64,000 bases of DNA from NCBI GenBank assembly GCA_027307235.1, contig DAHUXH010000008.1, positions 62,001 through 126,000 of the forward strand, in the 5' to 3' direction. Below are positions 9,642 to 17,475 of this stretch, piece after piece. The stretch is from Vulcanimicrobiota bacterium. GTDB lineage: Bacteria > Vulcanimicrobiota > Vulcanimicrobiia > Vulcanimicrobiales > Vulcanimicrobiaceae. How positions within the stretch are numbered: position 1 is the stretch's first letter; every line of letters begins with the position of its first letter. Under the pieces are notes generated by a model that was not told the origin of the DNA, did not search any database, and saw only the letters and a list, made by a program, of their open reading frames with translations. The position numbers and the translations under genes are program-made.

Positions 9642-10175
9642 TTGAAGTACTTTTTATGTGCGCTGGCAGTAGTGCTCCTCGTCGGCTGCCGAGCCACTTC
9701 GTCGGGGTCCAGTAGCGACCAGTTCGCCGGTCAAGATACACCTGCTCCCACCGCGTGCCCAACGGCAACGTGTCGAAATATTCAGGAGGTGCGCGTTGGC
9801 TACGCCACGGCGTGCGAGGTGAACGGCGTCATTGGCCCGTCCAGCTTCCTCGCACGCGATGTAGGAAAGCCGGGCGTCCTTCAGCTTACGACCTCGGAAT
9901 CCAGGATGCTGAGGTCCATCATGAAGTACGTGCATTCAAGAACTCTGCGGTTTGCCTATATAGGCGGTCAATTTATCGTGTTCGATGCAACCGACGGTCC
10001 TTGCTCGGGTGGTGCGCGCTACTCGCTGCTCAATGACGCGTGCGGTAATGTCTTCTTTCAACCAACCGATTTCGTAACGGCTGAATCAATCGGAACACGA
10101 GCTGGGATCGCTGCGGCGCCTGGCCCATGCGCACCCGGAGCGAGACGATGGATGAAAACGCACCTCCAGTCCTAG
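9642..10175 (+). CDS. putative lipoprotein of unknown function
   Basis: A 177-residue protein with a lipoprotein signal: hydrophobic CALAVVLL then the lipobox LVGC, so C16 would be lipidated. Start is TTG 9642 preceded by GGTGGGGGACGG. The mature protein carries several Cys (CPTATC, ACEVNG, GPCSGGARY, NDACGN, GPCAPG), suggesting disulfides in the periplasm. No domain recognised. Codon use is visibly less GC-biased than the neighbours (more A/T third positions such as ATA, TTT, GAA), which hints at recent acquisition or weak selection. It ends 15 bases from the convergent nth stop. Confidence 0.7.
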   Translation: MKYFLCALAVVLLVGCRATSSGSSSDQFAGQDTPAPTACPTATCRNIQEVRVGYATACEVNGVIGPSSFLARDVGKPGVLQLTTSESRMLRSIMKYVHSRTLRFAYIGGQFIVFDATDGPCSGGARYSLLNDACGNVFFQPTDFVTAESIGTRAGIAAAPGPCAPGARRWMKTHLQS

Positions 10176-10190
10176 CGGGCGGCTGCAGGT

Positions 10191-10883
10191 TCACCGACGG
10201 GGAGACTTGCCTGTTTTGTTCTTCAGAACCGCTTTCCCGGTTGGGCAGATAGCCGAGACGGGGCAGCGTTCGCAGAGCGGGCGCGGGGCTTTGCAGATCG
10301 CGCGTCCGTGCAGAATGAGCCAGTGGTGCGCGAATCGCCACTTCTCGCGCGGCACGATCTTGGTGACGTCTTTCTCGACGTCGAGCGGCGTCTTTCCGGT
10401 GGTCAAGCCGAGGCGATGCGCGACGCGGAACACGTGTGTGTCCACCGCGAACGCAGCTTCGCCGAAAGCCACCGACATCACGACGCTCGCCGTCTTGCGT
10501 CCGACGCCGGCAAGCGATTCGAGATCTTCGCGCGCCTTCGGCACGTGCCCGTCATGCTTCTCGGCTAGATCGCGCGCAGCCGACACGATGCTCTTGGCCT
10601 TGGCACGATAGAAGCCGCACGACTTGATGATGCGCTCCACGTCGGAGAGCGGCGCTTTCGCTAAGTCGTGCGGCGTCGGATACTTGGCGAAGAGCGCCGG
10701 CGTCGTCATGTTGACGCGCGCGTCGGTGCATTGCGCCGAGAGTATCACCGCGATCAGCAGCTGAAAGGGATTGCGGTATTCGAGCGCCGTGACGGCGTGC
10801 GGATACGTGCGTTCGAGAATCGCAAGTTCCTCATGCGCTACCGCGGCACTGACCTTCTTCTTGGGAAACGGAATCGTCGCCAT
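10191..10883 (-). CDS. nth: endonuclease III (DNA glycosylase/AP lyase)
   Basis: A 230-residue base-excision enzyme that removes oxidised pyrimidines and cuts the abasic site. The helix-hairpin-helix LAGVGRKTA (124-132) carries the catalytic Lys K130; the catalytic Asp is D148 in VDTHVFR. The [4Fe-4S] loop has C197, C204, C207 and C213 in the exact CX6CX2CX5C spacing. SAQCTDARVN near residue 50 is the usual N-terminal family motif. It lies one base downstream of the S9 peptidase gene in the same direction and may be read with it, though functionally unrelated. The window also holds mutY, nfo and dinB, so most base-damage tools are here. Confidence 0.97.
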   Translation of the reverse strand: MATIPFPKKKVSAAVAHEELAILERTYPHAVTALEYRNPFQLLIAVILSAQCTDARVNMTTPALFAKYPTPHDLAKAPLSDVERIIKSCGFYRAKAKSIVSAARDLAEKHDGHVPKAREDLESLAGVGRKTASVVMSVAFGEAAFAVDTHVFRVAHRLGLTTGKTPLDVEKDVTKIVPREKWRFAHHWLILHGRAICKAPRPLCERCPVSAICPTGKAVLKNKTGKSPRR

Positions 10884-10884
10884 G

Positions 10885-12903
10885 CTACTTCAGGTAGCGA
10901 GCGATCCACTCGATCCAACGCCGATCGACGTCGAATGCGCGCACGGGATCGCCCGGAAAGTGCCCGCCGACCGGATACGCCCAAAATTCCACCGGCGTTC
11001 CGCGATCTTTGAGCGCATGATACATCTCATACGACTGCGGGATCGGCACGCGCTGATCGCCGACATCGCTCAAGATGAGCGTGGGGGTCGTGATATTCCA
11101 CGCGTACGTGATCGGCGATTGATCGATATAGGCTTGCAGCAGGTGCTTCGTCCACGGCGAGCCGCCCATGTTGTAGCGCCATCCGACGCCGTTGTCGCCA
11201 AGCGCATATTCGTCGACTAGATCGTTGACCGCCGCACCCGTGACCGCCGTCTTCCAGATGTGGTAGTGGCCGATCATCCACGACGTCATGTATCCGCCGT
11301 ACGACCAGCCCGAGACCGCAATGCGCGAGGTGTCGATCGGATAGGCTTTCTCGACCGCCGCGATACCGGCCATCACGTCACGGCCAGGCCCCGCGCCCGA
11401 ATCGGTGACGATCGCGTGCCAGTATTTTTCGCCCAAGTTGTCGCTGCCGCGATAGTTCGGGTTGAACACGATGTAGCCGCGCGCCGCCAGTAGTTGATTC
11501 AAACTCGAAAACGACGTGATCGACGCCGAGTTCGGGCCGCCGTGGATGACGAGGACCAGCGGGTAGCGTTTGTTCGAATCGTAGTTGGGCGGCAGCGTCA
11601 CCGTACCGTCTTCATCGAAGCCTTCGAGCGTCCACGCGATCGGTTTGACCGCGCCGAGGTCGAGTTTCGCGATCGAGTCGTTGTACGACGTCAGGCGTTT
11701 GGGAACGGCAGACGCGGAGGAAAGGTAGTAGAGTTCGGTCGGATGATTCGGCTCGCTCGCCGTGAACGCGATCGCGCCGGTCTTGCTGATCGACGCATCG
11801 AGCCAGAACGACTGCACGGGTTGCACGTCGCCGAGATCGAGCCGCTTGACCGCACCGCCGAGGGTCTTGATCCAGAGCGCCGCATCGGTGCCTTTGTGTC
11901 CGGAGATCAACAGCGACTGCCCGTCGGGCATCCACATCGCACGCTGCACGTTGGTGTCGATGTCGCTTGCGGTGACGTCGGTCCCATTCCCGCCGCTCGC
12001 CGGCGCGACGAAGATGTCGTTTTGAGCGGCACCGTCGCCTGCGAACGGATACCAATACAGAACATTCTTTCCGTCAGGCGAAAACTCGCCGAAACCTTCG
12101 AGCCCGCCGTGTGAAGTCAACGTGCGAATCGCGCCGCTCGCGACGTTGAGCACCGCGATGACTGCGTGGTCGGAATCGGCAACGTAGGCGTTGGGCATCT
12201 TGGTGAAGACGATCTCTTTGCCGTCGGGCGACCACGAGATCGGCGCGCCGGGCGAACTCGGCGGCTGTGCGCTCGGCAAACCCCACGCGCCGCTCGTCAA
12301 ACGCTTGGCGTCGCCGCCGTCAGCGGCGACCAGCCACAGATGATTGGGCGTCGGCGCGGCGCGATCGTCGAAGGCTTGATCGCCGACGACGAAGGCATCG
12401 AGGTGGTGCGCGATCTGCTTGGTGTTCGCCGGTTCATCGGGCGCGACAAATGCGATAGCCGCGCCGTCCGGACGCCACGCGAATTGTTGGACGCCCAGCG
12501 GCGCATGCGTGATCGGCGTCGGGTCGCCGCCGTGCATGTCCATCACGAAGAGCTGCTGCCGCGCATCGCTGCCCTCGCCCGCGAGCGCCAAGAACGCAAG
12601 CTTCTTGCCGTCCGGCGACCACGCCGGCGAGGCCAGCGCTTTGCGCGCGTAGGTGAGTGCGCGGTGTGTGCCGGTCGCGAGATCGAGGAGTTCGAGGGTG
12701 CGGTCGCTGCGATCTTCCTTCATGTTCACATGCGACACGATGTAGGCGATCGACGTGCCGTCAGGTGAAATCGTCGCGTCGCTGACGCCGGCGATGGCGG
12801 GCAAGTCGTCGTAGCCGATCGTGCGCGCCGAGGCGTTACCGGCGGCGGCGAGCGCGGCTACGAGCGCGAGTGATGGGATCAGTCGTTTCATCATCGTCGT
12901 CAT
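10885..12903 (-). CDS. secreted S9C-type acylaminoacyl/prolyl oligopeptidase
   Basis: A 672-residue secreted serine peptidase. ATG 12903 is chosen because it overlaps the upstream gene's stop as ATGA and starts the signal peptide MTTMMKRLIPSLALVAAL; the frame is open ten codons further. The propeller (about 25-400) has many SPDGTS/SPDGK blades (TolB/PD40 type). The hydrolase triad is S534 in SGWSYGGYMTSW, D616 in SDVGDQRVP and H648 in GGHFPGDP. It probably cleaves short peptides in the periplasm. It is a tandem paralogue of the next gene; both share the GWSYGGYM and HALKDxGT blocks. Confidence 0.92.
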   Translation of the reverse strand: MTTMMKRLIPSLALVAALAAAGNASARTIGYDDLPAIAGVSDATISPDGTSIAYIVSHVNMKEDRSDRTLELLDLATGTHRALTYARKALASPAWSPDGKKLAFLALAGEGSDARQQLFVMDMHGGDPTPITHAPLGVQQFAWRPDGAAIAFVAPDEPANTKQIAHHLDAFVVGDQAFDDRAAPTPNHLWLVAADGGDAKRLTSGAWGLPSAQPPSSPGAPISWSPDGKEIVFTKMPNAYVADSDHAVIAVLNVASGAIRTLTSHGGLEGFGEFSPDGKNVLYWYPFAGDGAAQNDIFVAPASGGNGTDVTASDIDTNVQRAMWMPDGQSLLISGHKGTDAALWIKTLGGAVKRLDLGDVQPVQSFWLDASISKTGAIAFTASEPNHPTELYYLSSASAVPKRLTSYNDSIAKLDLGAVKPIAWTLEGFDEDGTVTLPPNYDSNKRYPLVLVIHGGPNSASITSFSSLNQLLAARGYIVFNPNYRGSDNLGEKYWHAIVTDSGAGPGRDVMAGIAAVEKAYPIDTSRIAVSGWSYGGYMTSWMIGHYHIWKTAVTGAAVNDLVDEYALGDNGVGWRYNMGGSPWTKHLLQAYIDQSPITYAWNITTPTLILSDVGDQRVPIPQSYEMYHALKDRGTPVEFWAYPVGGHFPGDPVRAFDVDRRWIEWIARYLK

Positions 12904-14891
12904 CCTCGTACCTTCAGATAGCGGTCGAGCCAACCGAGCCAGCGCCGCGTGACGTCCTCGGAGCGAACCGGATCGGACGGAAAGTGGCCGGCAACCGGAT
13001 AGGCCACGAATTGCACGGCCGTCCCGTTGTCTTTGAGAGCGTGATAGAGCTTGAACGAGTTGGTGATCGGTACGTTGTTGTCGCCGATGTCACCCATGAT
13101 CAGCGTCGGCGTCGTGACCTGTGAAGCATATGCGATCGGCGACTGCGAACGCCACATCGCGGTGTACTTCGGATTCCACGGCACGCCGCCGAAGAACGGC
13201 ACGTCGGTGTACACGTAGAACGCGATATCGAAATCGTCGAACCAGTCGTCGAGCGACGCGCCGCTGACCGCCGCCTTCCACACGTGGTAGTTGCCGATCA
13301 GCCACGACGTCATGTATCCGCCGTACGACCAGCCCGACACGCCGATCCGCGACTCGTCGACGATGCCCATGCGTTCGACCGCCGCGAGCCCGGCCATCAC
13401 GTCTTTGCCGGGGCCGTCGCCGGCGTCGCGAGCGATGGCGTGCTGATACGAATCGCCAAGGTTGGTGCTGCCGCGATAGTTCGGCTCGAAGACGAGATAG
13501 CCGTGGGATGCGAAGATCTGCCGCTGCGTGCTCCACGCGATCGACGACGCTGATTGCGGTCCGCCGTGAATCAGCAGAATCAACGGCGTCTTGCCGCCTT
13601 TCCATCCCGGCGGGTATGTCAGCACGCCGTCTTCATGAAATCGACCTTTTGTCGCCGTCCAATCGACGCCGGCGCTGCGAGCGATCGGCACGTTCCGCAC
13701 AAACGCATTCTCAGCGGTGAGCGCCACCGGCCTCGATGCCGCCGAATTGAGGACATACACCTCGGCGGGATGCGAAGGCGTCGTCGCGACGAAGACGATC
13801 GTGCCGTTGCGCGCCGCATTGCCCAGCCGCGAGACCTGCACGTCGCCCGTGTCGATGCGCCGCGCACGACCGGCGACCGGAGCGTACCACAGGCCGATGT
13901 TCGTACCGTCGTGCGCGGTCATCCACACCGCGTCGCCCGCTGCATTCCACGCGTAGTCACCGACATTGCGATCGACGCCGGCGCGCACGTCGCGGCCGTC
14001 GCCGCCGCCGGGATGTGTGACGAAGAGTGCTATGCCGTTGGCGTAGTCGCCGTGCGTGTTGCGATTGTAGACGAGGGCATCGCCGTGCGGCGCGAACTGC
14101 GGACCATTCTGCAGGCCGCGCGATGTCGTCAACTGACGCATGCGGCCCGAAGCGACGTCGATCAATTCGATCGTCGACGTCAGCGAATCGCCGACGAACG
14201 GCGTCGGAAACCAGGTGATCGCAAGTGTTCTGCCGTCGGCCGACCATGACAGATCGCCGCCGCCGTCGGGCGAGACGTCGGCGATGCTCCACGCCCCCGA
14301 CGTCAAGCGGCGCGCATGCAAGCCGTCGGCACCGACGATCCACGCATGCACGGGCGGCGTCGCGGCACGGTGGAGATAGTCGTTGTCATGAACCTGGAAA
14401 GCGTCGCGGTGCGCGTCGACATCCTTCTGATCGGGAGCGTCGTCTGGCATCGCATAGGCGAAACGCGATCCGTCGGGGCTCCACGAGTAGTTGAAGACGC
14501 CGTTCTTCGCATGCGTCACCTGGCGCGCTTCGCCGCCGTCCATCGGCAGCACGAATATCTGCGACTGCGGATTCTTCTCGTCGGCGTCGTCGGCGAGAAA
14601 CGCAAGCGACGTGCCATCCGGCGACCAGCGCGGCATCGCGACGCCCTTGCGATCGTAGGTCAGCGCGCGCGAGCGACGGGTGCGCAGATCGACGAGCATG
14701 ATCTGCCGGAGCGTTCGGTCCTTTTCGTAGTCGGCCACCCCGCGAACGTAGACCGCGCGCGTGCCGTCCGGCGAAATTTGCGCATCGCCGATGCTCACCA
14801 CGCGGCGAGCGTCGGAGAAATCGAACGCGCGCGCCGGAGTTGCGGCACACACCGAAAAGGCGATCACCGCGAGTGTCAAGACGATCCGCAT
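12900..14891 (-). CDS. secreted S9C-type acylaminoacyl/prolyl oligopeptidase (paralogue)
   Basis: A 663-residue secreted peptidase with signal peptide MRIVLTLAVIAFSVCAATPARA, a PD40 beta-propeller (ISPDGTR, WSPDGTS, WSPDGSR, VSPDGGG blades) and a C-terminal alpha/beta hydrolase with S522 in GWSYGGYMT, D604 in GDIGDNNVP and H636 in AGHFPSDP. It is first in a coupled two-gene unit: its TGA overlaps the next ATG (ATGA at 12900-12903). The two copies probably arose by duplication and may differ in peptide preference: this one carries a FYVYTDVPFF insertion-like aromatic segment near the active site that the paralogue lacks. Confidence 0.92.
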   Translation of the reverse strand: MRIVLTLAVIAFSVCAATPARAFDFSDARRVVSIGDAQISPDGTRAVYVRGVADYEKDRTLRQIMLVDLRTRRSRALTYDRKGVAMPRWSPDGTSLAFLADDADEKNPQSQIFVLPMDGGEARQVTHAKNGVFNYSWSPDGSRFAYAMPDDAPDQKDVDAHRDAFQVHDNDYLHRAATPPVHAWIVGADGLHARRLTSGAWSIADVSPDGGGDLSWSADGRTLAITWFPTPFVGDSLTSTIELIDVASGRMRQLTTSRGLQNGPQFAPHGDALVYNRNTHGDYANGIALFVTHPGGGDGRDVRAGVDRNVGDYAWNAAGDAVWMTAHDGTNIGLWYAPVAGRARRIDTGDVQVSRLGNAARNGTIVFVATTPSHPAEVYVLNSAASRPVALTAENAFVRNVPIARSAGVDWTATKGRFHEDGVLTYPPGWKGGKTPLILLIHGGPQSASSIAWSTQRQIFASHGYLVFEPNYRGSTNLGDSYQHAIARDAGDGPGKDVMAGLAAVERMGIVDESRIGVSGWSYGGYMTSWLIGNYHVWKAAVSGASLDDWFDDFDIAFYVYTDVPFFGGVPWNPKYTAMWRSQSPIAYASQVTTPTLIMGDIGDNNVPITNSFKLYHALKDNGTAVQFVAYPVAGHFPSDPVRSEDVTRRWLGWLDRYLKVRG

Positions 14892-14909
14892 GCGTCATAC
14901 CTCGTATAT

Positions 14910-14947
14910 GAAAAGGACGCTATCTCAAGTGAGACAGCGACCTTTTC
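14910..14947 (-). terminator. hairpin terminating the VOC-ArsR-SRPBCC-YciI operon
   Basis: A long imperfect hairpin: GAAAAGG (14910-14916) pairs with CCTTTTC (14941-14947), CGCT with AGCG, and CTCA with TGAG around a two-base loop, with two single mismatches. Read leftward it follows the YciI stop at 14964 and ends in CCTTTTCATAT, so it can act as a terminator. It also lies 20 bases upstream of the S9 gene start, so a role in that leader cannot be excluded. Confidence 0.65.
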
Positions 14948-14963
14948 GGCATCTGCGCGTCGT

Positions 14964-15317
14964 CTACCCGGCGACCGGAATGGTCTGCGGCAACTCGGTC
15001 AGGAGCATCGCCTGGAACGGATACAAGCGCGCAGTCATCACGCCTTCGACGACGACCGGATCGCTCTCCATGATGGCCCGCGCTTCGTGTTCTGAGCCGG
15101 CACGGAACACGATGTGCGCGCAGCCCTCCTCACCCAAGAGCAGAATCCGGCCGGCGAAGATGAGCGTCTTCGTGGCGGCCAGTTCGAGCAGGCGCGCCCA
15201 GTGCCTCTTGACGACGGCCGCCTCGGCCGGCGTCGGCCCTTCGGTCTTGATGGCCGGGCGTTTGAGATGCAGCGTATACAGAAAAACGTTAGTCGGTTCC
15301 AAGAACGGATTTGACAC
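14964..15317 (-). CDS. YciI-like (YCII) domain protein
   Basis: A 117-residue single-domain protein of the YCII family, a ferredoxin-like alpha+beta fold. Characteristic features are the N-terminal strand NVFLYTLHLKRP, the HWARLLELAATKTLIFAGR segment, the EHEARAIMESDPVVVEGVM stretch (family EAxxIMxxDPxVxxGV) and the terminal LYPFQAML strand. It is the last gene of the operon that starts at 16490 and lies two bases after the SRPBCC stop. YCII proteins sit often with ArsR and SRPBCC genes; their reaction is usually unknown, so a small-molecule or detoxification role is inferred. Confidence 0.88.
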   Translation of the reverse strand: MSNPFLEPTNVFLYTLHLKRPAIKTEGPTPAEAAVVKRHWARLLELAATKTLIFAGRILLLGEEGCAHIVFRAGSEHEARAIMESDPVVVEGVMTARLYPFQAMLLTELPQTIPVAG

Positions 15318-15319
15318 TT

Positions 15320-15775
15320 CTATCCTCCGATTTCAGCAAAATTGCGCAGCCAGCCGAGAACGAGAACCCAGCCGTCGTCGTGGCCGTGTTTGGAATGTGC
15401 GTCGGCGAACCCGGAGTGCGTGACCTGAACGTGCGTCGCTCCGTCGCGTTCGTCGAGGTCGAAACGCACCACGGTCTGCGGATCACCGTCCTGCGCCCAT
15501 GAATACCGCCACGTGTATTCGAGCACGACAGGTGAGTCGATCGTGCGATACTCACCTTCCACGTAAAACTCTTCACCGGCGACGTCACGCCCCACGGTAC
15601 GCCAGCGTCCGCCGACGCGCACGTCGGCCTCCATGTTCGTTAGCCTATAAATGTTGTCATCGCCCCACCACCGGACCATTTGCTCGGGCTGCGTCAGCGC
15701 GGCGAACACCTTTGCCGCCGGTGCGTTGATTGAAATCTCGCGAACGATCGTCGTCGCGTCATCCAGTATAGTCAT
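15320..15775 (-). CDS. SRPBCC (AHSA1-like) domain protein
   Basis: A 151-residue START/SRPBCC-fold protein. Signature pieces are REISINAPAAKVFAALTQPEQMVRWWG (helix and the conserved Trp pair), DVRVGGRWR, the strand YEGEYRTIDSP-like VEGEYRTID, and a C-terminal helix GWVLVLGWLRNFAE. The fold makes a hydrophobic ligand pocket. It overlaps the ArsR stop by ATGA (15772-15775) and so is coupled to the regulator, as in many ArsR-SRPBCC pairs where the pair responds to an unidentified hydrophobic or toxic compound. Ligand unknown here. Confidence 0.9.
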   Translation of the reverse strand: MTILDDATTIVREISINAPAAKVFAALTQPEQMVRWWGDDNIYRLTNMEADVRVGGRWRTVGRDVAGEEFYVEGEYRTIDSPVVLEYTWRYSWAQDGDPQTVVRFDLDERDGATHVQVTHSGFADAHSKHGHDDGWVLVLGWLRNFAEIGG

Positions 15776-16134
15776 GGTGTATTCTCCACGTGAGCTTTGA
15801 GCCGTTCGAGACCTGAGGTCCAGAACGTCTTGTACAGTTCGAGCCAGCGATCGATACGCTGCAATGGTACGGCATTCAATTCACACATGCGTGTTGTTCC
15901 CTCCGCGCGACCGACGACCAACCCCGCGTTCTGCAGCAAGCGCAAATGCTTTGAGATAGCAGGGCGGCTGACACGAAAATTGCTGGCGATCTCACCGACC
16001 GAGCGGCGCCGCTCTCGCAAGAGCAAGAGTATCTCGCGTCGCGTCGGATCGGCGAGCGCCTTGAAGACCGCGTCTTCGGATTGTCGCCGCGCGCGCGGCC
16101 GCTCGGCCGCGCGCGCTCGTGTGTTCGCCCTCAA
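15772..16134 (-). CDS. ArsR-family winged-helix repressor
   Basis: A 120-residue regulator. The frame is open much further upstream but that part lies inside the VOC gene; the likely start is TTG 16134, overlapping the VOC stop as TTGA. The HTH region reads AVFKALADPTRREILLLL, then VGEIASNFRVSRPAISKHLRLLQNAGLV, a textbook ArsR winged helix. There is no CVC-type metal site, so it belongs to the non-metal-sensing ArsR group often paired with SRPBCC genes. Residues 4-20 are Arg/Ala rich and encoded by a 13-bp GC palindrome. The dyads near 16505-16547 are the expected operators, which would make it autoregulatory. Confidence 0.88.
   Translation of the reverse strand: MRANTRARAAERPRARRQSEDAVFKALADPTRREILLLLRERRRSVGEIASNFRVSRPAISKHLRLLQNAGLVVGRAEGTTRMCELNAVPLQRIDRWLELYKTFWTSGLERLKAHVENTP
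16089..16116. repeat. 13-bp perfect GC palindrome at the ArsR 5' end
   Basis: Bases 16089-16101 and 16104-16116 are perfect inverted repeats separated by CT. In the mRNA this gives a very stable 13-bp hairpin 18 bases inside the predicted ArsR TTG start. It may slow translation of ArsR relative to VOC, or it may be an accident of RARAAERPRAR codons. Confidence 0.8.
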
Positions 16135-16490
16135 GAAGGGTTGACGGGCTGCAGCAACCCGAAGACATTTCCCTCGGTATCGGCGGCGTATGCGAAGGCG
16201 CCGACCTCGGGAATATCCATCCGCTCCGAGAGCATGCGCCCGCCGTTGGCTTTGACGGCCGCCATCGCTTCGTCGAGCAACTTCACGTAGAGCGTGTTTG
16301 CCGGACTCTTCAACATGTCGCGCGTGGTGAACGCGCCTTTGATGCCCGCGCCTTCCGAGTGCGTGTCGATGACAAAGTAGTCCATGCCCGGATACTGCTC
16401 GACCGTCCAGCCGAACGCGCCTTTGTAGAACTCGCTGAGCTTCTTGGGATCGTTTGCGGGAATTTCGAACCACGAAACGTGAGCGCCCAT
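16131..16490 (-). CDS. VOC (glyoxalase/bleomycin-resistance) family protein
   Basis: A 119-residue single-chain VOC protein made of two beta-alpha-beta-beta-beta units. Typical marks: HVSWFEIPANDPKKLSEFYKGAFGW at the start, DYFVID, a central repeat beginning NTLYVKLLDEAMAAVKANGG, and the terminal DTEGNVFGLLQP. VOC proteins use a metal to act on small electrophiles, to bind toxic ligands, or as dioxygenases; the specific reaction is unknown. It is the first gene of the VOC-ArsR-SRPBCC-YciI operon, under the promoter at 16528-16556. Confidence 0.9.
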   Translation of the reverse strand: MGAHVSWFEIPANDPKKLSEFYKGAFGWTVEQYPGMDYFVIDTHSEGAGIKGAFTTRDMLKSPANTLYVKLLDEAMAAVKANGGRMLSERMDIPEVGAFAYAADTEGNVFGLLQPVNPS

Positions 16491-16504
16491 GCCTTCTCCT
16501 TATT

Positions 16505-16556
16505 GGAAACTATTTGGTTACGGATACATGGTAACCAAATGGTTTCCGACTGTCAA
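16505..16556 (-). promoter_or_regulatory. sigma-70-like promoter with paired ArsR-type operators
   Basis: On the minus strand TTGACA (16551-16556) is followed after exactly 17 bases by TACCAT (16528-16533), a good -35/-10 pair firing into the VOC gene at 16490. The same stretch holds a 17-bp inverted repeat (16505-16521 and 16531-16547, one mismatch, nine-base spacer). Each half is itself a dyad: AACTATTTGGTT at 16508-16519 and AACCAAATGGTT at 16534-16545, centres 26 bp apart. This is the layout expected for two ArsR dimers binding one face of the helix and blocking the promoter. Confidence 0.85.
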
Positions 16557-16563
16557 GCCGTCG

Positions 16564-17475
16564 TTAGTCGCGAAGTGCTATGGTCTCGCCGTCGGTTGCG
16601 ACCAGGCCATCGCTCACCAGCAGCGACACCAAGCGTTCCACGTCGCTCAAGCTGCGCTCGGGCATCAGCGGCGCGACCTCGCGATGAAGGTCGAGCAGCG
16701 AGATGCGCCGGCCGGGCGGAAGCTCGCGCAAACGGTCCACGATGCGCCCGCGCGCGTAGCGTGTCGTGAGCCGGAACGGAACCGGCGCAGCGGCCGGATT
16801 CTTCTTTCTTGCACGAACCCGAAGCACATCGAGTTGCGCTGCATCGATCGGAGCCGCGGCGCATTCGGTTTGCAGCGGGCACAGCCCGCACTTGGGCGCA
16901 CGCGCGCTGCAGATCGTCGCGCCCAAGTCCATCATCGCCGAGTTCCAATCGTGTCCGGTGCCGGGCGCGATCATCTCCTTGGCGCGCTCGTCGAGTTCGC
17001 GCAAGCTCGCGCGCGCCGGATGTTCGACACCAAAATACAGGCGATGAACAATGCGCCGGATGTTGGTGTCGAGCGCGGCGTCGTCGCAATCGTACGCGAA
17101 CGCGCGAATCGCGGCGACCGTGTACGGTCCGACGCCCGGCAGCGAGCGCAGCGCCTGCGGATCGCTCGGAATCCGCGCACCGAATCGTTCCACCACCGCT
17201 TGTGCGACGCTCTTGAGCCGCACGGCGCGCGAGTTATAGCCCAACCCCTGCCACGCGCGCAGCACGTCGGCCTGCGATGCGTTTGCGAGCGCGGTCACGT
17301 CGGGGAAGCGCTCGACGAAGGCATCGAACTTCAGCAGCACGCGCGCCACCTGCGTCTGCTGCAGCATGAACTCGCTGACCAGCGTGTAGTACGGATCGCG
17401 CACGACGCGCCACGGCAAGTGCGTTCTGCCGTGCCGCGCATACCACGCGAGCAGTTTCTGCGCGAGCGGGTTCAA
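16564..17475 (-). CDS. mutY: A/G-specific adenine glycosylase, short form
   Basis: A 303-residue MutY, which removes adenine opposite 8-oxoguanine. TTG 17475 overlaps the upstream regulator's stop as TTGA; the long open extension beyond it lies in that gene. Motifs: HLPWR at 19-23, SEFMLQQTQV with catalytic E35, GLGYNSRA at 77-84, HhH LPGVGPYT at 112-119, catalytic Asp D136 in LDTN, and the [4Fe-4S] set C189, C196, C199, C205. After residue 215 the usual Nudix-like 8-oxoG-reading domain is replaced by a shorter ~85-residue segment with RISLLDLHREVA and SDVERLVSLLVSDGLVAT, which looks like a winged helix. Confidence 0.92.
   Translation of the reverse strand: MNPLAQKLLAWYARHGRTHLPWRVVRDPYYTLVSEFMLQQTQVARVLLKFDAFVERFPDVTALANASQADVLRAWQGLGYNSRAVRLKSVAQAVVERFGARIPSDPQALRSLPGVGPYTVAAIRAFAYDCDDAALDTNIRRIVHRLYFGVEHPARASLRELDERAKEMIAPGTGHDWNSAMMDLGATICSARAPKCGLCPLQTECAAAPIDAAQLDVLRVRARKKNPAAAPVPFRLTTRYARGRIVDRLRELPPGRRISLLDLHREVAPLMPERSLSDVERLVSLLVSDGLVATDGETIALRD

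Noticed and set aside
16135-16473. Long N-terminal extension of the ArsR frame.
   Set aside because: It lies wholly inside the VOC gene, reads as His/Arg-rich shadow, and ArsR proteins of this type are about 100-120 residues.
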